Source: Maribacter sp. MMG018 (lineage in GTDB: Bacteria; Bacteroidota; Bacteroidia; Flavobacteriales; Flavobacteriaceae). From it: 64,000 bases of DNA. The notes beneath the pieces were generated by a model. That model had not been told where the DNA came from, did no database searches, and saw nothing but the letters and a program-made list of their open reading frames with translations. The translations under genes and the position numbers were made by a program. Below, piece by piece: positions 26,919 to 36,414 of this stretch (within the stretch, counting starts at the first letter, position 1; the number at the start of each line of letters is the position of its first letter). The stretch spans positions 930,001 through 994,000 of the forward strand of contig NZ_JAGJEC010000001.1 in assembly GCF_018100785.1 (NCBI RefSeq), read 5' to 3'.

Positions 26919-28118
26919 ATGAAAAAAATATTAAAAACAATACTGCCAATGGCCATCCTGCTATTGGTAACCGCAAATTGCAAACAAGAAGAACCCTTTG
27001 ATGGTTATACCGTTACGGGTACTGTTAAAGGCTTGAATACTGGCTGGGTCAAATTAACAGAAGCTGCAAACCGCAATAAAGTTATCGTACTCGATAGTAC
27101 AGAGATAGTAAACGGTACTTTTGAATTTAAAGGAAAAGTAGAAGCCCCAGATATGGTGAATCTGGTTATTGAAAATAAAAGCGCATGGTTTTTTCTAGAA
27201 AACAGCGATATAAATATAGCAATAGATTGGTCTACAGTAAAGCCAGAAGATTGGCAATTTACTCCAATCGTTTCAGGTTCAAAATCAAATGACGAGTTTG
27301 AGCGGTTGGAAGCTGAATCTCAGGCCATCTTTAAAAAACCAAAATATGCGCCCCTAGATTCTATTCAGGTAGCTTATGCCAAAGCCAAAAAGAATAATGA
27401 CCCTAAATTATTAGAAGAAGCAGAGGCGTTACAAAAAAAACTAAGTCCATTGTCTGAAGAGCGCAGAGCAGAATATACCAAGGCAAAATATAATCACGCA
27501 AAGAATAATCCAAGCTCACCTGTAGCAGTTTATTTTTTAGGATATCAATATACAGAGGGACGAATGAGCAAGGGCCAACTTAAGGAGTTTTATAATCTTT
27601 TTCAAGGTGATGCAAAAAAAACGGCTTTTTATAGAAACCATATCACCAAAGTTTATAAAGATGTATTTGAGAATTTGGGAGAAGGGAATAAAGCTCCTGA
27701 TTTCACTTTAGATACAGTTGATGGAAAGGCACTTTCTTTGGCTGATGTAAAAGGAAAATACCGTTTAATCGATTTTTGGGCAAGCTGGTGTATACCATGT
27801 CGCGAATCATTTCCTCATCTAAAGGAATTAAGAAAAAAATACGGGACCGATAATTTTGAGATTATAGGTATAGGTACGGCCGATGCAGAAAACAAATGGA
27901 GAAAAGCTATTGACGAAGATCAAATTTCATGGATACAAGTATATGATGATGCAGGTATGGGTGATGAAAAGAGAGCACCCTATGGTCCGGTTGCCAAATT
28001 ATATGGAGTGCCACATTTACCTACTACATTTTTAATAGATGAAAATCAAACAATTCTGCTACGTAATGCTACAAAAGAGGAGTTAGACGCTAAACTTATA
28101 GAACTTCTTGGTTATTAA
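26919..28118 (+). CDS. TlpA-like thioredoxin-fold lipoprotein, copy 3
   Basis: A 399-residue lipoprotein (lipobox TANC at about residue 22) of the same design as copy 2: N-domain starting FDGYTVTGTVKGL, helical linker, thioredoxin domain with WASWCIPC (Cys291, Cys294) and HLPTTF cis-Pro loop. It begins 21 bases after copy 2. Three TlpA paralogues with CGPC, CVPC and CIPC centres in one SusCD operon point to sequential or parallel thiol chemistry on an imported substrate. Electrons could come from the DsbD-like protein downstream, which is inference. Confidence 0.88.
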   Translation: MKKILKTILPMAILLLVTANCKQEEPFDGYTVTGTVKGLNTGWVKLTEAANRNKVIVLDSTEIVNGTFEFKGKVEAPDMVNLVIENKSAWFFLENSDINIAIDWSTVKPEDWQFTPIVSGSKSNDEFERLEAESQAIFKKPKYAPLDSIQVAYAKAKKNNDPKLLEEAEALQKKLSPLSEERRAEYTKAKYNHAKNNPSSPVAVYFLGYQYTEGRMSKGQLKEFYNLFQGDAKKTAFYRNHITKVYKDVFENLGEGNKAPDFTLDTVDGKALSLADVKGKYRLIDFWASWCIPCRESFPHLKELRKKYGTDNFEIIGIGTADAENKWRKAIDEDQISWIQVYDDAGMGDEKRAPYGPVAKLYGVPHLPTTFLIDENQTILLRNATKEELDAKLIELLGY

Positions 28119-28127
28119 TGAAATGAT

Positions 28128-28672
28128 ATGAAAAACTACATTAAACTAATAGCAACGCTCGTCTTAGTACTAAGTATAACGACCATAAAGGCACAAGACA
28201 TTGATAAACAAGATATAAGTGTACTATATGTTGGCTACAGTTCGGAAAAACCAATGCCCGAAAATTTAGAGTCCGCGAGAATAAGCGGAGGTATGACACC
28301 AGAACGTTTCAAGGAAGAATACGGAAAAAGAATGCCTGCATTTGAAGACTTGTTAAACAAGTATTTCACAAAGGTAACCAGTGTGGACCCAAGAGATTAT
28401 TTTTATTCTGAACCGGATGCTTTTCATGACCTAAAGGTAGATGAGGATATCATAAGTCTGGGTGTCGCAAACACTGATATAGAAGTGCTTGATAAGGCGA
28501 TAACAATGATGGCATTTATATTTATGGGAGCTCACTCGTTTTTGCAAAGTACTTCTCGGTAGGTGAGTTCTCTGAAAAGGATAAAATTGTTGCCAGTCTA
28601 TATTATCAAACCTGTGACCGGTATAAATGCTTTCCACCTAATACAAAGACTAAAAACTTAAGTGTTCTATAA
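28128..28672 (+). pseudogene. Decayed exported protein, apparently a fusion of two gene remnants
   Basis: An open frame from ATG 28128 to a stop at 28562 gives 144 residues: a signal peptide (ending KAQ), the opening segment VLYVGYSSEKPMPENL ... MPAFEDLLNKYF, then SEPDAFHDLKVDEDI and an abrupt out-of-character tail. In another frame, codons from about 28511 to a stop at 28670 encode LVFAKYFSVGEFSEKDKIV and YYQTCDRYKCFPPNTKT, which resembles the end of a DsbD N-terminal domain (compare CDDQRC in the DsbD-like protein here). I infer internal deletions and a frame shift joined fragments of a longer signal-peptide protein and of an nDsbD-like gene. Confidence 0.55.
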
Positions 28673-28736
28673 TTAACATTTTTTTTAAATAGGGTGTAGA
28701 CTTTTAAAATCGTACTACGCCTAAATAACCTATATA

Positions 28737-31556
28737 ATGATGAAAATTTTAACTAAAACGAAAATAATTTTCTGCACGATCGCAGCCATGGGGCTACAAC
28801 AATTTGTAAATGCCCAGAATGGTACCGATAAATTCTCGAAAGTGAAAGAACTTGGTGGCATCGAAGAATATATGTACGAGCCAAATGGAATGAACCTGCT
28901 GTTGTTACAAGATAATGCGGCACCTGTTGTAACCGTGCAGGTGGTTTATAGAGTGGGGTCAAAACATGAAGTTCCGGGAAATACAGGCTCTACCCATTTG
29001 TTGGAACATTTAATGTTCAAGGGAACGACTAAGTTTCATAAGAGCAAAGGAACCTCTATTGATAGCAAGTTAACCGGTATAGGTGCCCGGATGAATGCTA
29101 CTACTTGGAATGATAGAACCAACTATTATGAAACCATACCCAGTGACCAATTGGAACTTGCATTGGACATTGAAGCCGACAGAATGAGGAACTCTTTATT
29201 GCTAAAGGAAGACAAGGAGGCCGAAATGACTGTAGTACGTAACGAGTTTGAACGTGGTGAAAATAGTCCTTTCAACGTCTTGAACAAAGAAATTTGGGCC
29301 ATGGCCTATATGGCACACCCTTATCATCATGCGACTATTGGTTGGCGATCGGATATTGAAAAAATGCCGATCGAGACCTTGCGTAAATTTTATGATACGT
29401 ACTATTGGCCCAATAATGCAACGCTAACAATTATCGGAGATTTTCAGAAGGCCGATGTTTTTAATTTGGTAGATAAATACTTCGGAAAAATACCAAAGGC
29501 GCCCCATATAATGCCCCAGCCTTACACCGAAGAACCCGAGCAACTGGGTCCAAGAAAGACCATTGTCAAAAAGAATGGGCAACAAAGTATAGTTTCCATT
29601 GGGTATAAGATTCCAGGTAAATTACATGAAGATATGCCTGCCTTAACGGTTTTAGGCGAGATTTTGGGAAGTGGAACCTCATCTATATTAAGTAAAAAAT
29701 TCAAAGATACCGGTTTGGCTTATTCGGTTTTCGCAGAACCGTCAACTTTCAAGGATACGGGGTTATTTACCATAGCTCTTATTTTTGATCCGGCCTCTAG
29801 CCATGAAGACTTAAATAATCAGCTTTTGGCCGTAATCGAAAAGATAAAAAAAGAAGGGGTTGACCAAGCGGATGTGAATCGTGTCGTAGCTAAACTAAAA
29901 GCACAGACCATATTGTCTAGAGATGGTTCTGGTAGTATTGCCAGTCAACTTAACGAGGCTATTGCCGCAGGCGATTGGACAGATTATGTGACAAATACCG
30001 AAAAACTTGCAAAAGTTACGGCAGAAGATGTAAAACGGGTGGCCGCTACATATTTATTGGAAAATCAAAGTACAACGGGCTACTTTGTTGCGGACACGGG
30101 CTCAGCCATGGCCGAAGGAGGGCCAAAGTCTAGCAAACATCATGAGGTTAATGGTAAATATTATTATAGACATCCTGATTACACCGATGAAGAAACAGGT
30201 TATTCGGTATATAATATAGAGACTAAAGTATCTACTACAGCTAACGAAACACCTGCTAGTGAAGAGATAGTGAATAAGGTAAAGGATAAAAAATTCACTA
30301 GAAAAAACATTGAGGGTATCGATGTTGTGACCGCCAAAACCGGTGTTAAGGACTTTATCACGGTTTCTGCGAGTTTTCCTATTGCAAATTATCACAATAC
30401 AAACGGGAACAATGTAGTGCCAATGTTGACAGTTGGAATGCTAGATAAGGGGACAACGGAACATGATAAGTTCAATTTTTCTCAAAAGTTGGACAAACTA
30501 GGAGTTAATTTCAATATAAACGCAGGTACCCATCACGTTCAAATTGGATTTAAATGTCTAAAAAAAGACGTGAATGAAGTAGTGGCGCTATTAGCCGAGG
30601 AATTAAGGTACCCCTTGTTTGATGCCAAAGAGTTTGATCTGCTCAAACAACAGATAATCGGTAGTATTAAAAGAGGTATTTCAGATCCGGCGACCCAAGG
30701 GTCTATTGCCCTTTCCCAGGCTATTTACCCAGAGGGGCATCCAAATTATAAGTATGATGTTCAGTCGACTATCAAAAACATTGAAAAAGCGACCTTAAAT
30801 GAATTGAAAACATTTCATAGCAACTATTTCGGGACAAAAGGAATGCATCTGGTAGTTGTCGGTGATGTGGATACCAATGAACTGTACAAATCATTGAAGA
30901 AAGCTTTTAAGGGCTGGAATGGAGGCCAAGTTTCTTCTTCTACTTATAAAGAACCATCAAAAACGAGTGCTTTGGAAAAAGTTGTAACCATTCCTCAAAA
31001 GCCCAGTGCTCAATTATTTATAGGTCAATATACAGGTATCAAAAGAACCGACAAGGATTATGTGCCTTTTTACATGGCGACGAGTATTTTGGGCGGAGGT
31101 TTCTCAGGTAGATTAATGCGTACGGTCAGGGATGTAGAAGGATTGACATATAGTATAGGAGCAGGCCATTCTGGTCATGAAAATTCCGGTGGACATTGGT
31201 TGGTATATGCTACGTTCAACCCTAGCTTATTTCAAAAAGGACTGGACGCGACTATGGTGCAGATAAAAAAATGGGTAAACGAAGGGGTTACCAAAGAAGA
31301 ATTGGCTGCAAAAAAATCGAATATAACAGGTAGCTTCAAAGTGAGTTTGGAAACCACCTCAGGACTTTCAAGAACTATTTTGAGTTTCCTTCAAAGAGGA
31401 TGGGAGCCCGATTATATAGATCAGTATCCAAAAGATGTAGAATCGGTTACCTTAGATCAAGTAAATGCCGCAATTAAGAAATATATAGATCCGGATAACT
31501 TGATTGTAATTAAATCAGGCTCGTTGGACAAGGAGGGCAAACCACTTGTGGAATAG
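28737..31556 (+). CDS. Exported M16-family (pitrilysin/insulinase-like) zinc metallopeptidase
   Basis: A 939-residue peptidase with a signal peptide (ending VNAQ, about residue 27) and two tandem M16 halves. The active half carries the inverted zinc motif HLLEH at residues 87-91 with the distal acidic ligand in AEMTVVRNE (163-170). The C-terminal half includes the substrate-binding LGGGFSGRLMRTVRDVEGLTYS region. Such enzymes cut peptides within an enclosed chamber, favouring oligopeptides. Placement after three TlpA genes suggests it degrades imported peptides in the periplasm once disulfides are reduced. A second ATG at 28740 is an equally good start. Confidence 0.92.
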   Translation: MMKILTKTKIIFCTIAAMGLQQFVNAQNGTDKFSKVKELGGIEEYMYEPNGMNLLLLQDNAAPVVTVQVVYRVGSKHEVPGNTGSTHLLEHLMFKGTTKFHKSKGTSIDSKLTGIGARMNATTWNDRTNYYETIPSDQLELALDIEADRMRNSLLLKEDKEAEMTVVRNEFERGENSPFNVLNKEIWAMAYMAHPYHHATIGWRSDIEKMPIETLRKFYDTYYWPNNATLTIIGDFQKADVFNLVDKYFGKIPKAPHIMPQPYTEEPEQLGPRKTIVKKNGQQSIVSIGYKIPGKLHEDMPALTVLGEILGSGTSSILSKKFKDTGLAYSVFAEPSTFKDTGLFTIALIFDPASSHEDLNNQLLAVIEKIKKEGVDQADVNRVVAKLKAQTILSRDGSGSIASQLNEAIAAGDWTDYVTNTEKLAKVTAEDVKRVAATYLLENQSTTGYFVADTGSAMAEGGPKSSKHHEVNGKYYYRHPDYTDEETGYSVYNIETKVSTTANETPASEEIVNKVKDKKFTRKNIEGIDVVTAKTGVKDFITVSASFPIANYHNTNGNNVVPMLTVGMLDKGTTEHDKFNFSQKLDKLGVNFNINAGTHHVQIGFKCLKKDVNEVVALLAEELRYPLFDAKEFDLLKQQIIGSIKRGISDPATQGSIALSQAIYPEGHPNYKYDVQSTIKNIEKATLNELKTFHSNYFGTKGMHLVVVGDVDTNELYKSLKKAFKGWNGGQVSSSTYKEPSKTSALEKVVTIPQKPSAQLFIGQYTGIKRTDKDYVPFYMATSILGGGFSGRLMRTVRDVEGLTYSIGAGHSGHENSGGHWLVYATFNPSLFQKGLDATMVQIKKWVNEGVTKEELAAKKSNITGSFKVSLETTSGLSRTILSFLQRGWEPDYIDQYPKDVESVTLDQVNAAIKKYIDPDNLIVIKSGSLDKEGKPLVE

Positions 31557-31608
31557 AACATAGTTTTAAATTATTCGAATTATTTAAAAATAAGATCAAA
31601 AGAATTTT

Positions 31609-31640
31609 AAGGGGGTGTTTTCTATAAAAGCCCCCTTTTT
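31609..31640 (+). terminator. Intrinsic terminator after the M16 peptidase gene
   Basis: AAGGGGG (31609-31615) pairs with CCCCCTT, an inner TTTT/AAAA extends the stem, and a T run follows to 31640. It lies only 13 bases before the DsbD-like gene, which may then need read-through or a separate promoter. Confidence 0.75.
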
Positions 31641-31652
31641 AAACCAACCCAA

Positions 31653-33647
31653 ATGAAAGCGAAAACATTACTTTTTCTCGCGTTGCTCATAATACAATCA
31701 TATGTGTCCGCGCAAATTCTAGACCCGGTTAAATGGTCTACTTCAGTTGAAAAAATTAGTGATACCGAGTACAAATTAATATCCAAGGCATCAATTGATC
31801 CCGGTTGGCATCTATACTCGCAAAATGTTCCGGAAGATGGGCCGATACCAACAACGTTTAGTTATTTAAACGAGGATACGTCCTTTGTACTGGTTGGGGG
31901 CACTACAGAGGAAGAAGGCCATACGGTGGACGATCCGATTTTCAATATGAAAATTAAATTTTTTGAAGACCAAGCCACTTTTGAACAGATTATAGAGGTG
32001 TTCGAGATTAAAAGTACTTATAAGGGTATTGTTGAGTTCATGGTCTGTGATGATCAAAGATGTCTTCCCCCGACCGAAGTGGATTTGGTGTTTGAGATTC
32101 CGAATGTGGATAAGACAATAGTCCCAAATGAAAAAAACAACGCAAAAAATAGTACAATAACAGATGAAAGGGAGGTTGGTGCCATAGCCAAATCAAAATC
32201 ATCGAGAGGGTTGTGGGCAATTTTCTTTATAGCTTTTATATCTGGCTTTGCGGCTCTTTTGACACCATGTGTTTTTCCAATGATTCCATTAACGGTTAGT
32301 TATTTTACCAAACAGAGTAAGAATAAGGCGGTAGGAATTAAAAATGCCGTACTTTATGGAATTTCGATTATAGTAATATACGTATTTTTAGGAAGCGCGG
32401 TCACCGCTATTTTTGGGGCAGACTCCCTCAATGCCTTAGCCACTAATGTCTGGTTCAATATTATCTTTTTTCTATTACTTGTAACCTTTGCGGTTTCTTT
32501 TTTGGGCGCCTTTGAAATTACATTGCCACATTCTTGGGCTAACAAGATAGATGCCCAATCTACAAAAAGTGGATTGATCGGTATATTTTTTATGGCATTG
32601 GCATTGGCTATTGTTTCTTTTTCTTGTACCGGTCCTATTGTGGGTACACTTTTGGTTGAGGCAGCTTCAAAAGGAGGCACTGCTCCAATAATCGGAATGT
32701 TAGGTTTTTCACTTGCTATTGCATTACCGTTTGCACTGTTCGCGGCATTTCCCGGATGGTTGAACTCACTTCCAAAATCAGGAGGATGGTTAAACACGGT
32801 AAAGGTGGTGTTGGGTTTTTTAGAACTGGCATTGGCGTTTAAATTCTTGTCACAGGCAGATTTGGTTATTCAGTTACATTGGTTGGAACGTGAGGTGTTC
32901 ATTGCAATTTGGATTGCTATTTTTGGCGCTTTAGGGCTTTATCTTCTTGGGAAGATACGATTACCACACGATTCTCCCATGACCCATATTTCTGTAGGTA
33001 GATTAGGACTGGCATTGTTAACCTTGACTTTTACCATTTATATGATACCGGGCCTTTGGGGTGCTCCATTAAATCTGATAAGTGCTTTTCCGCCTCCTTT
33101 AGAATATAGTGAATCGCCTTATGGAGTAGGGTATTCTAAGGTAGGTGCAGGAACGGTATCGGCGGATCATGGAGATTTGCCCGATGGGGGACATCTTCTG
33201 GCTCCTCATGATATTTTGGCTTTTAATGATTATGATAAAGGGCTGACATACGCCAAAAAAGTAGGCAAACCGATACTGATAGATTTTACAGGATGGGCCT
33301 GTGTCAATTGTCGGAAAATGGAACAAAATGTATGGCCCAAACCTGCGGTACTAGATGTTTTGAAGAACAAAGTAGTACTTGTTTCATTGTATGTGGACGA
33401 TAAACGACCCTTGTCTACGGGAGAAGAAGTAGATTCTAAATTAAAACCAGGTAAAAAATTAAAATATATAGGTCAAAAATGGAGCGAACTACAAACAATA
33501 AGATATAAGGCAAATTCGCAACCCTTTTATGTGCTAATGGACCATAATGAAGAGAATCTCATAGATCCAGTAGGATATACACCCGATACTGATGAATATT
33601 ATCGTTGGTTAGAGGATGGAATTTCCAAGTTTAAGGCATTACATTAA
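31653..33647 (+). CDS. DsbD-like thiol:disulfide interchange protein
   Basis: A 664-residue membrane protein. A signal peptide (ending VSAQ) leads into the periplasmic N-terminal nDsbD domain with its cysteine pair Cys132 and Cys137 (CDDQRC). About eight helices follow from residue 190, with the membrane cysteines in LLTPCVFPMIPLTV and SFSCTGPIVGT, then a C-terminal thioredoxin domain with CVNC (Cys550, Cys553). All three redox centres of DsbD are present. It carries electrons from cytoplasmic thioredoxin to the periplasm and is the natural reductant for the TlpA-like proteins upstream. Confidence 0.92.
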   Translation: MKAKTLLFLALLIIQSYVSAQILDPVKWSTSVEKISDTEYKLISKASIDPGWHLYSQNVPEDGPIPTTFSYLNEDTSFVLVGGTTEEEGHTVDDPIFNMKIKFFEDQATFEQIIEVFEIKSTYKGIVEFMVCDDQRCLPPTEVDLVFEIPNVDKTIVPNEKNNAKNSTITDEREVGAIAKSKSSRGLWAIFFIAFISGFAALLTPCVFPMIPLTVSYFTKQSKNKAVGIKNAVLYGISIIVIYVFLGSAVTAIFGADSLNALATNVWFNIIFFLLLVTFAVSFLGAFEITLPHSWANKIDAQSTKSGLIGIFFMALALAIVSFSCTGPIVGTLLVEAASKGGTAPIIGMLGFSLAIALPFALFAAFPGWLNSLPKSGGWLNTVKVVLGFLELALAFKFLSQADLVIQLHWLEREVFIAIWIAIFGALGLYLLGKIRLPHDSPMTHISVGRLGLALLTLTFTIYMIPGLWGAPLNLISAFPPPLEYSESPYGVGYSKVGAGTVSADHGDLPDGGHLLAPHDILAFNDYDKGLTYAKKVGKPILIDFTGWACVNCRKMEQNVWPKPAVLDVLKNKVVLVSLYVDDKRPLSTGEEVDSKLKPGKKLKYIGQKWSELQTIRYKANSQPFYVLMDHNEENLIDPVGYTPDTDEYYRWLEDGISKFKALH

Positions 33648-33692
33648 TTTTTATGCTTTTTTTTTATTTAATTTATGAATTAGCTATAGACG

Positions 33693-33724
33693 GAATCACT
33701 TTGGCTTAAAGGCCAAGGTGATTC
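33693..33724 (+). terminator. Hairpin terminator after the DsbD-like gene
   Basis: GAATCACTTTGGC (33693-33705) pairs with GCCAAGGTGATTC (33712-33724) with one G-T pair and a 6-base loop, followed by TTGATT. It overlaps a possible upstream GTG start of the next gene, which argues for the ATG at 33748 instead. Confidence 0.6.
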
Positions 33725-33747
33725 TTGATTATGAATCAGGTAAGAAT

Positions 33748-35244
33748 ATGAGCGGAACGGATAAAAACCAAAATAAAGCATCATTGGAAAATTACTTCAA
33801 TGAATTTAGAAATCATATCGTAGGTGTTGATGAGGAATTCCGATCCCCGTATGGTAATCAGAAAATCTTGTATGCAGATTGGACCGCAAGTGGTAGATTG
33901 TATAGACCTATAGAAGAAAAACTGCTCTATGAAGTTGGGCCTTTAGTAGCGAATACACATACCGAAACCTCTTTTACCGGGGCATCAATGACGAACGCAT
34001 ATCATCAAGCTCGCAATATTATTAAAGAGCATGTTAACGCATCAAAAGATGATATTCTTATTACTGTGGGTACGGGGATGACGGGGGCTATTAATAAATT
34101 TCAACGTATTTTGGGATTAAAGGTGTCCGAAAACCTAAAAGAACATACACATGTTCCGGATGCTTTGAGGCCTATAATTTTCATTTCGCATATGGAGCAT
34201 CACTCCAACCAAACTTCTTGGCTGGAAACCATTGCAAAGGTCGAGGTTATACCTGCTAATGATGAAGGGCTTCCATGTCTATTGGAACTGAAGAAACTGC
34301 TGGATAAATATAAAGATTGGCCTTTAAAAATAGCCGCTATTACAGGATGTTCCAATGTCACCGGTATTAGAACAAATTATCATGAAATAGCTACATTGAT
34401 GCATCAGAACAATGGTTTGTGCTTTGTTGATTTTGCATGTTCCGCCCCGTATGTTCATATTGATATGCATCCAGAAAATAAAGATGCATATTTGGATGCA
34501 ATCACTTTTTCCCCACATAAATTTTTGGGAGGTCCAGGATCGTCGGGAGTTTTGGTCTTCAATAAAAAGTTATATAAGAACCTAGTGCCGGACAATCCGG
34601 GAGGAGGAACGGTATCCTATACCAATCCATGGGGCGACCATGATTATATAGATGATATAGAAACTCGTGAAGATGGGGGTACTCCGGGTTTTTTACAAAC
34701 GATTAAGGTAGCATTGGCCATTAGGCTTAAAGAGAAGATGGGGGTTCAGAATATCTTGGATAGAGAGCATGAAATGAACTCATATATCTTTAATAGGCTT
34801 TTGAACATAAAAAATCTACACATTCTTGCAGAACATCACAGAGATCGTTTAGGAATATTCTCTTTTTATATTGATGATGTTCATTACAATTTGATAGTTA
34901 AACTTTTAAATGACCGTTTTGGTATACAAACAAGGGGTGGTTGTTCGTGCGCGGGTACTTATGGCCATTATTTGTTACATGTAGACCAACTGAAATCTAA
35001 GGCTATAGAGCAAAAAATTCTAGAAGGATGCCTTATAGAGAGACCGGGGTGGATTCGTATGTCGATACACCCGACAATGACACAAGAAGAATTGACCTAT
35101 ATCTGTGATGCCATCGAAGCTACGGCAAAAAATCATGAAGATTGGGGAAAAGATTATAAATACGATAGTGCAAAGAATGAGTATGTTCATTTAGGGAAGA
35201 ACAAATCGGAGAACGAAATTATAGCTGATTGGTTTAATTTATAG
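33748..35244 (+). CDS. Class V aminotransferase / cysteine-desulfurase-like PLP enzyme
   Basis: A 498-residue cytoplasmic PLP-fold enzyme. The PLP lysine is Lys258 in TFSPHKFLGGPGSSG; the cofactor ring Asp lies in FVDFACSAPY; HMEHHSNQ resembles the HHSN of cysteine desulfurases. RGGCSCAGTYGH (Cys399, Cys401) occupies the place of the catalytic Cys loop of SufS/NifS-type enzymes. This supports desulfuration or beta-elimination of a cysteine-like substrate rather than simple transamination, but that is inference. It ends the putative thiol/peptide locus and converges on glycerate kinase with 37 bases between. No signal peptide. Confidence 0.82.
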   Translation: MSGTDKNQNKASLENYFNEFRNHIVGVDEEFRSPYGNQKILYADWTASGRLYRPIEEKLLYEVGPLVANTHTETSFTGASMTNAYHQARNIIKEHVNASKDDILITVGTGMTGAINKFQRILGLKVSENLKEHTHVPDALRPIIFISHMEHHSNQTSWLETIAKVEVIPANDEGLPCLLELKKLLDKYKDWPLKIAAITGCSNVTGIRTNYHEIATLMHQNNGLCFVDFACSAPYVHIDMHPENKDAYLDAITFSPHKFLGGPGSSGVLVFNKKLYKNLVPDNPGGGTVSYTNPWGDHDYIDDIETREDGGTPGFLQTIKVALAIRLKEKMGVQNILDREHEMNSYIFNRLLNIKNLHILAEHHRDRLGIFSFYIDDVHYNLIVKLLNDRFGIQTRGGCSCAGTYGHYLLHVDQLKSKAIEQKILEGCLIERPGWIRMSIHPTMTQEELTYICDAIEATAKNHEDWGKDYKYDSAKNEYVHLGKNKSENEIIADWFNL

Positions 35245-35281
35245 TGATATACGGCCATTTTAAACGACACAAAATTAGCGA

Positions 35282-36406
35282 TTAGCCCAAAATTTTTGCA
35301 AAGTTGTAGGTAGACTTCACCAAGTTCACATAACTCGATTCCATGGCCTCTTGCAGTGTTGTAATACCCTGTACAATGGCCGTTACGTAGTCGAGGCCTA
35401 ATTGTTGTTGTTGCGCTACCGTAAGTTGTAGCGATCCGCATAGGGCGGCTACGGGAATATTTTTACTTTGCCCCGATATCACGACCCCCTGAATGGTCTT
35501 GCCCGTTAGGGTCTGTGCATCCAATTGGCCCTCACCGGTTATAATCCAATCACTGCCTTCAATGGCCTTGTCAAAATCTGCCAGTTGCTTGATGAGTTCG
35601 ATACCCGATGTAAGTTCACCGTTCAGAAAGGCCACGGCACCCCCACCGATTCCACCGGCGGCACCGGCACCCTTTATTTTTTGAAGATCCACACCAAATT
35701 GCCCTAAAACAACCTTTGCATAGTTGCGCAAGCCGGTGTCAAGCTGTTCAATTTCTCTATCGGATGCTCCTTTTTGGGAGGCAAAAACATGGGCCGCCCC
35801 TTCTTTACCGTATAACGGATTGTTTACATCGCAGGCCACTTTTACTTCTACTTCCCCAAGTCTGGGGTGTACATTGGAGGCATCAACGCTTTTAACGGCC
35901 GACAAACTTCCGCCTATTGGTTTTAATTCGATACCGTTGCCATCTAGAAATCGATAGCCCAAGGCAGAGGCCATACCCATGCCGCCGTCATTGGTGGCAC
36001 TACCGCCGATACCCAAAATAATTTTTTTAGCGCCCTTGTTCAACGCATGTACAATAAGCTCGCCCGTACCCAAGCTGGTAGAGCGCATGCAGTTTTTTTC
36101 ATCGTCCTTTAATAATTTGAGTCCCGATGCCTCCGCCATTTCAATATAGGCCACGCCAGTTTCCGGGGCATAGAGGTAAGAAGCCTCTATGGTTCTGAAC
36201 AGAGGGTCGTGAACGTTTACCTTCACTTTTTCTCCCTTGAGGTAGTGTTTAATGACTTCCATGGTGCCATCGCCGCCATCGGCCAAGGGCATTTTTAAGA
36301 TTTCGGCATTCTTAAAGACCATTCGGAGCCCTTCCTCGACCGCATTACAAAATTCGAAACCGGTCAATGAGCCTTTAAATTTATCGGGAGCTATTACGAA
36401 TTTCAT
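35282..36406 (-). CDS. Glycerate kinase
   Basis: A 374-residue kinase of the GarK/GlxK family, phosphorylating glycerate to 2-phosphoglycerate. The start FVIAPDKFKGSLTG, the ADGGDGTMEV glycine loop (about 46-55), GIGGSATNDGGMGMASALG (about 130-148) and the C-terminal ITGEGQLDAQTLTGK are all family hallmarks. The ATG at 36406 lies 8 bases after the symporter stop, so it is the last gene of a three-gene operon with a symporter and a GH63 hydrolase. In that setting it would feed glycerate released from mannosylglycerate into glycolysis. Confidence 0.93.
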   Translation of the reverse strand: MKFVIAPDKFKGSLTGFEFCNAVEEGLRMVFKNAEILKMPLADGGDGTMEVIKHYLKGEKVKVNVHDPLFRTIEASYLYAPETGVAYIEMAEASGLKLLKDDEKNCMRSTSLGTGELIVHALNKGAKKIILGIGGSATNDGGMGMASALGYRFLDGNGIELKPIGGSLSAVKSVDASNVHPRLGEVEVKVACDVNNPLYGKEGAAHVFASQKGASDREIEQLDTGLRNYAKVVLGQFGVDLQKIKGAGAAGGIGGGAVAFLNGELTSGIELIKQLADFDKAIEGSDWIITGEGQLDAQTLTGKTIQGVVISGQSKNIPVAALCGSLQLTVAQQQQLGLDYVTAIVQGITTLQEAMESSYVNLVKSTYNFAKILG

Positions 36407-36414
36407 AGGTCGGA

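Noticed and set aside
28563-28736. Possible separate small gene between the decayed gene and the M16 peptidase
   Set aside because: The coding-like stretch up to 28672 has no start codon of its own and fits better as a displaced fragment of a DsbD-N-like gene.
33718-33747. GTG start for the class V PLP enzyme
   Set aside because: It lies inside the terminator stem of the preceding gene; the ATG at 33748 is better placed.
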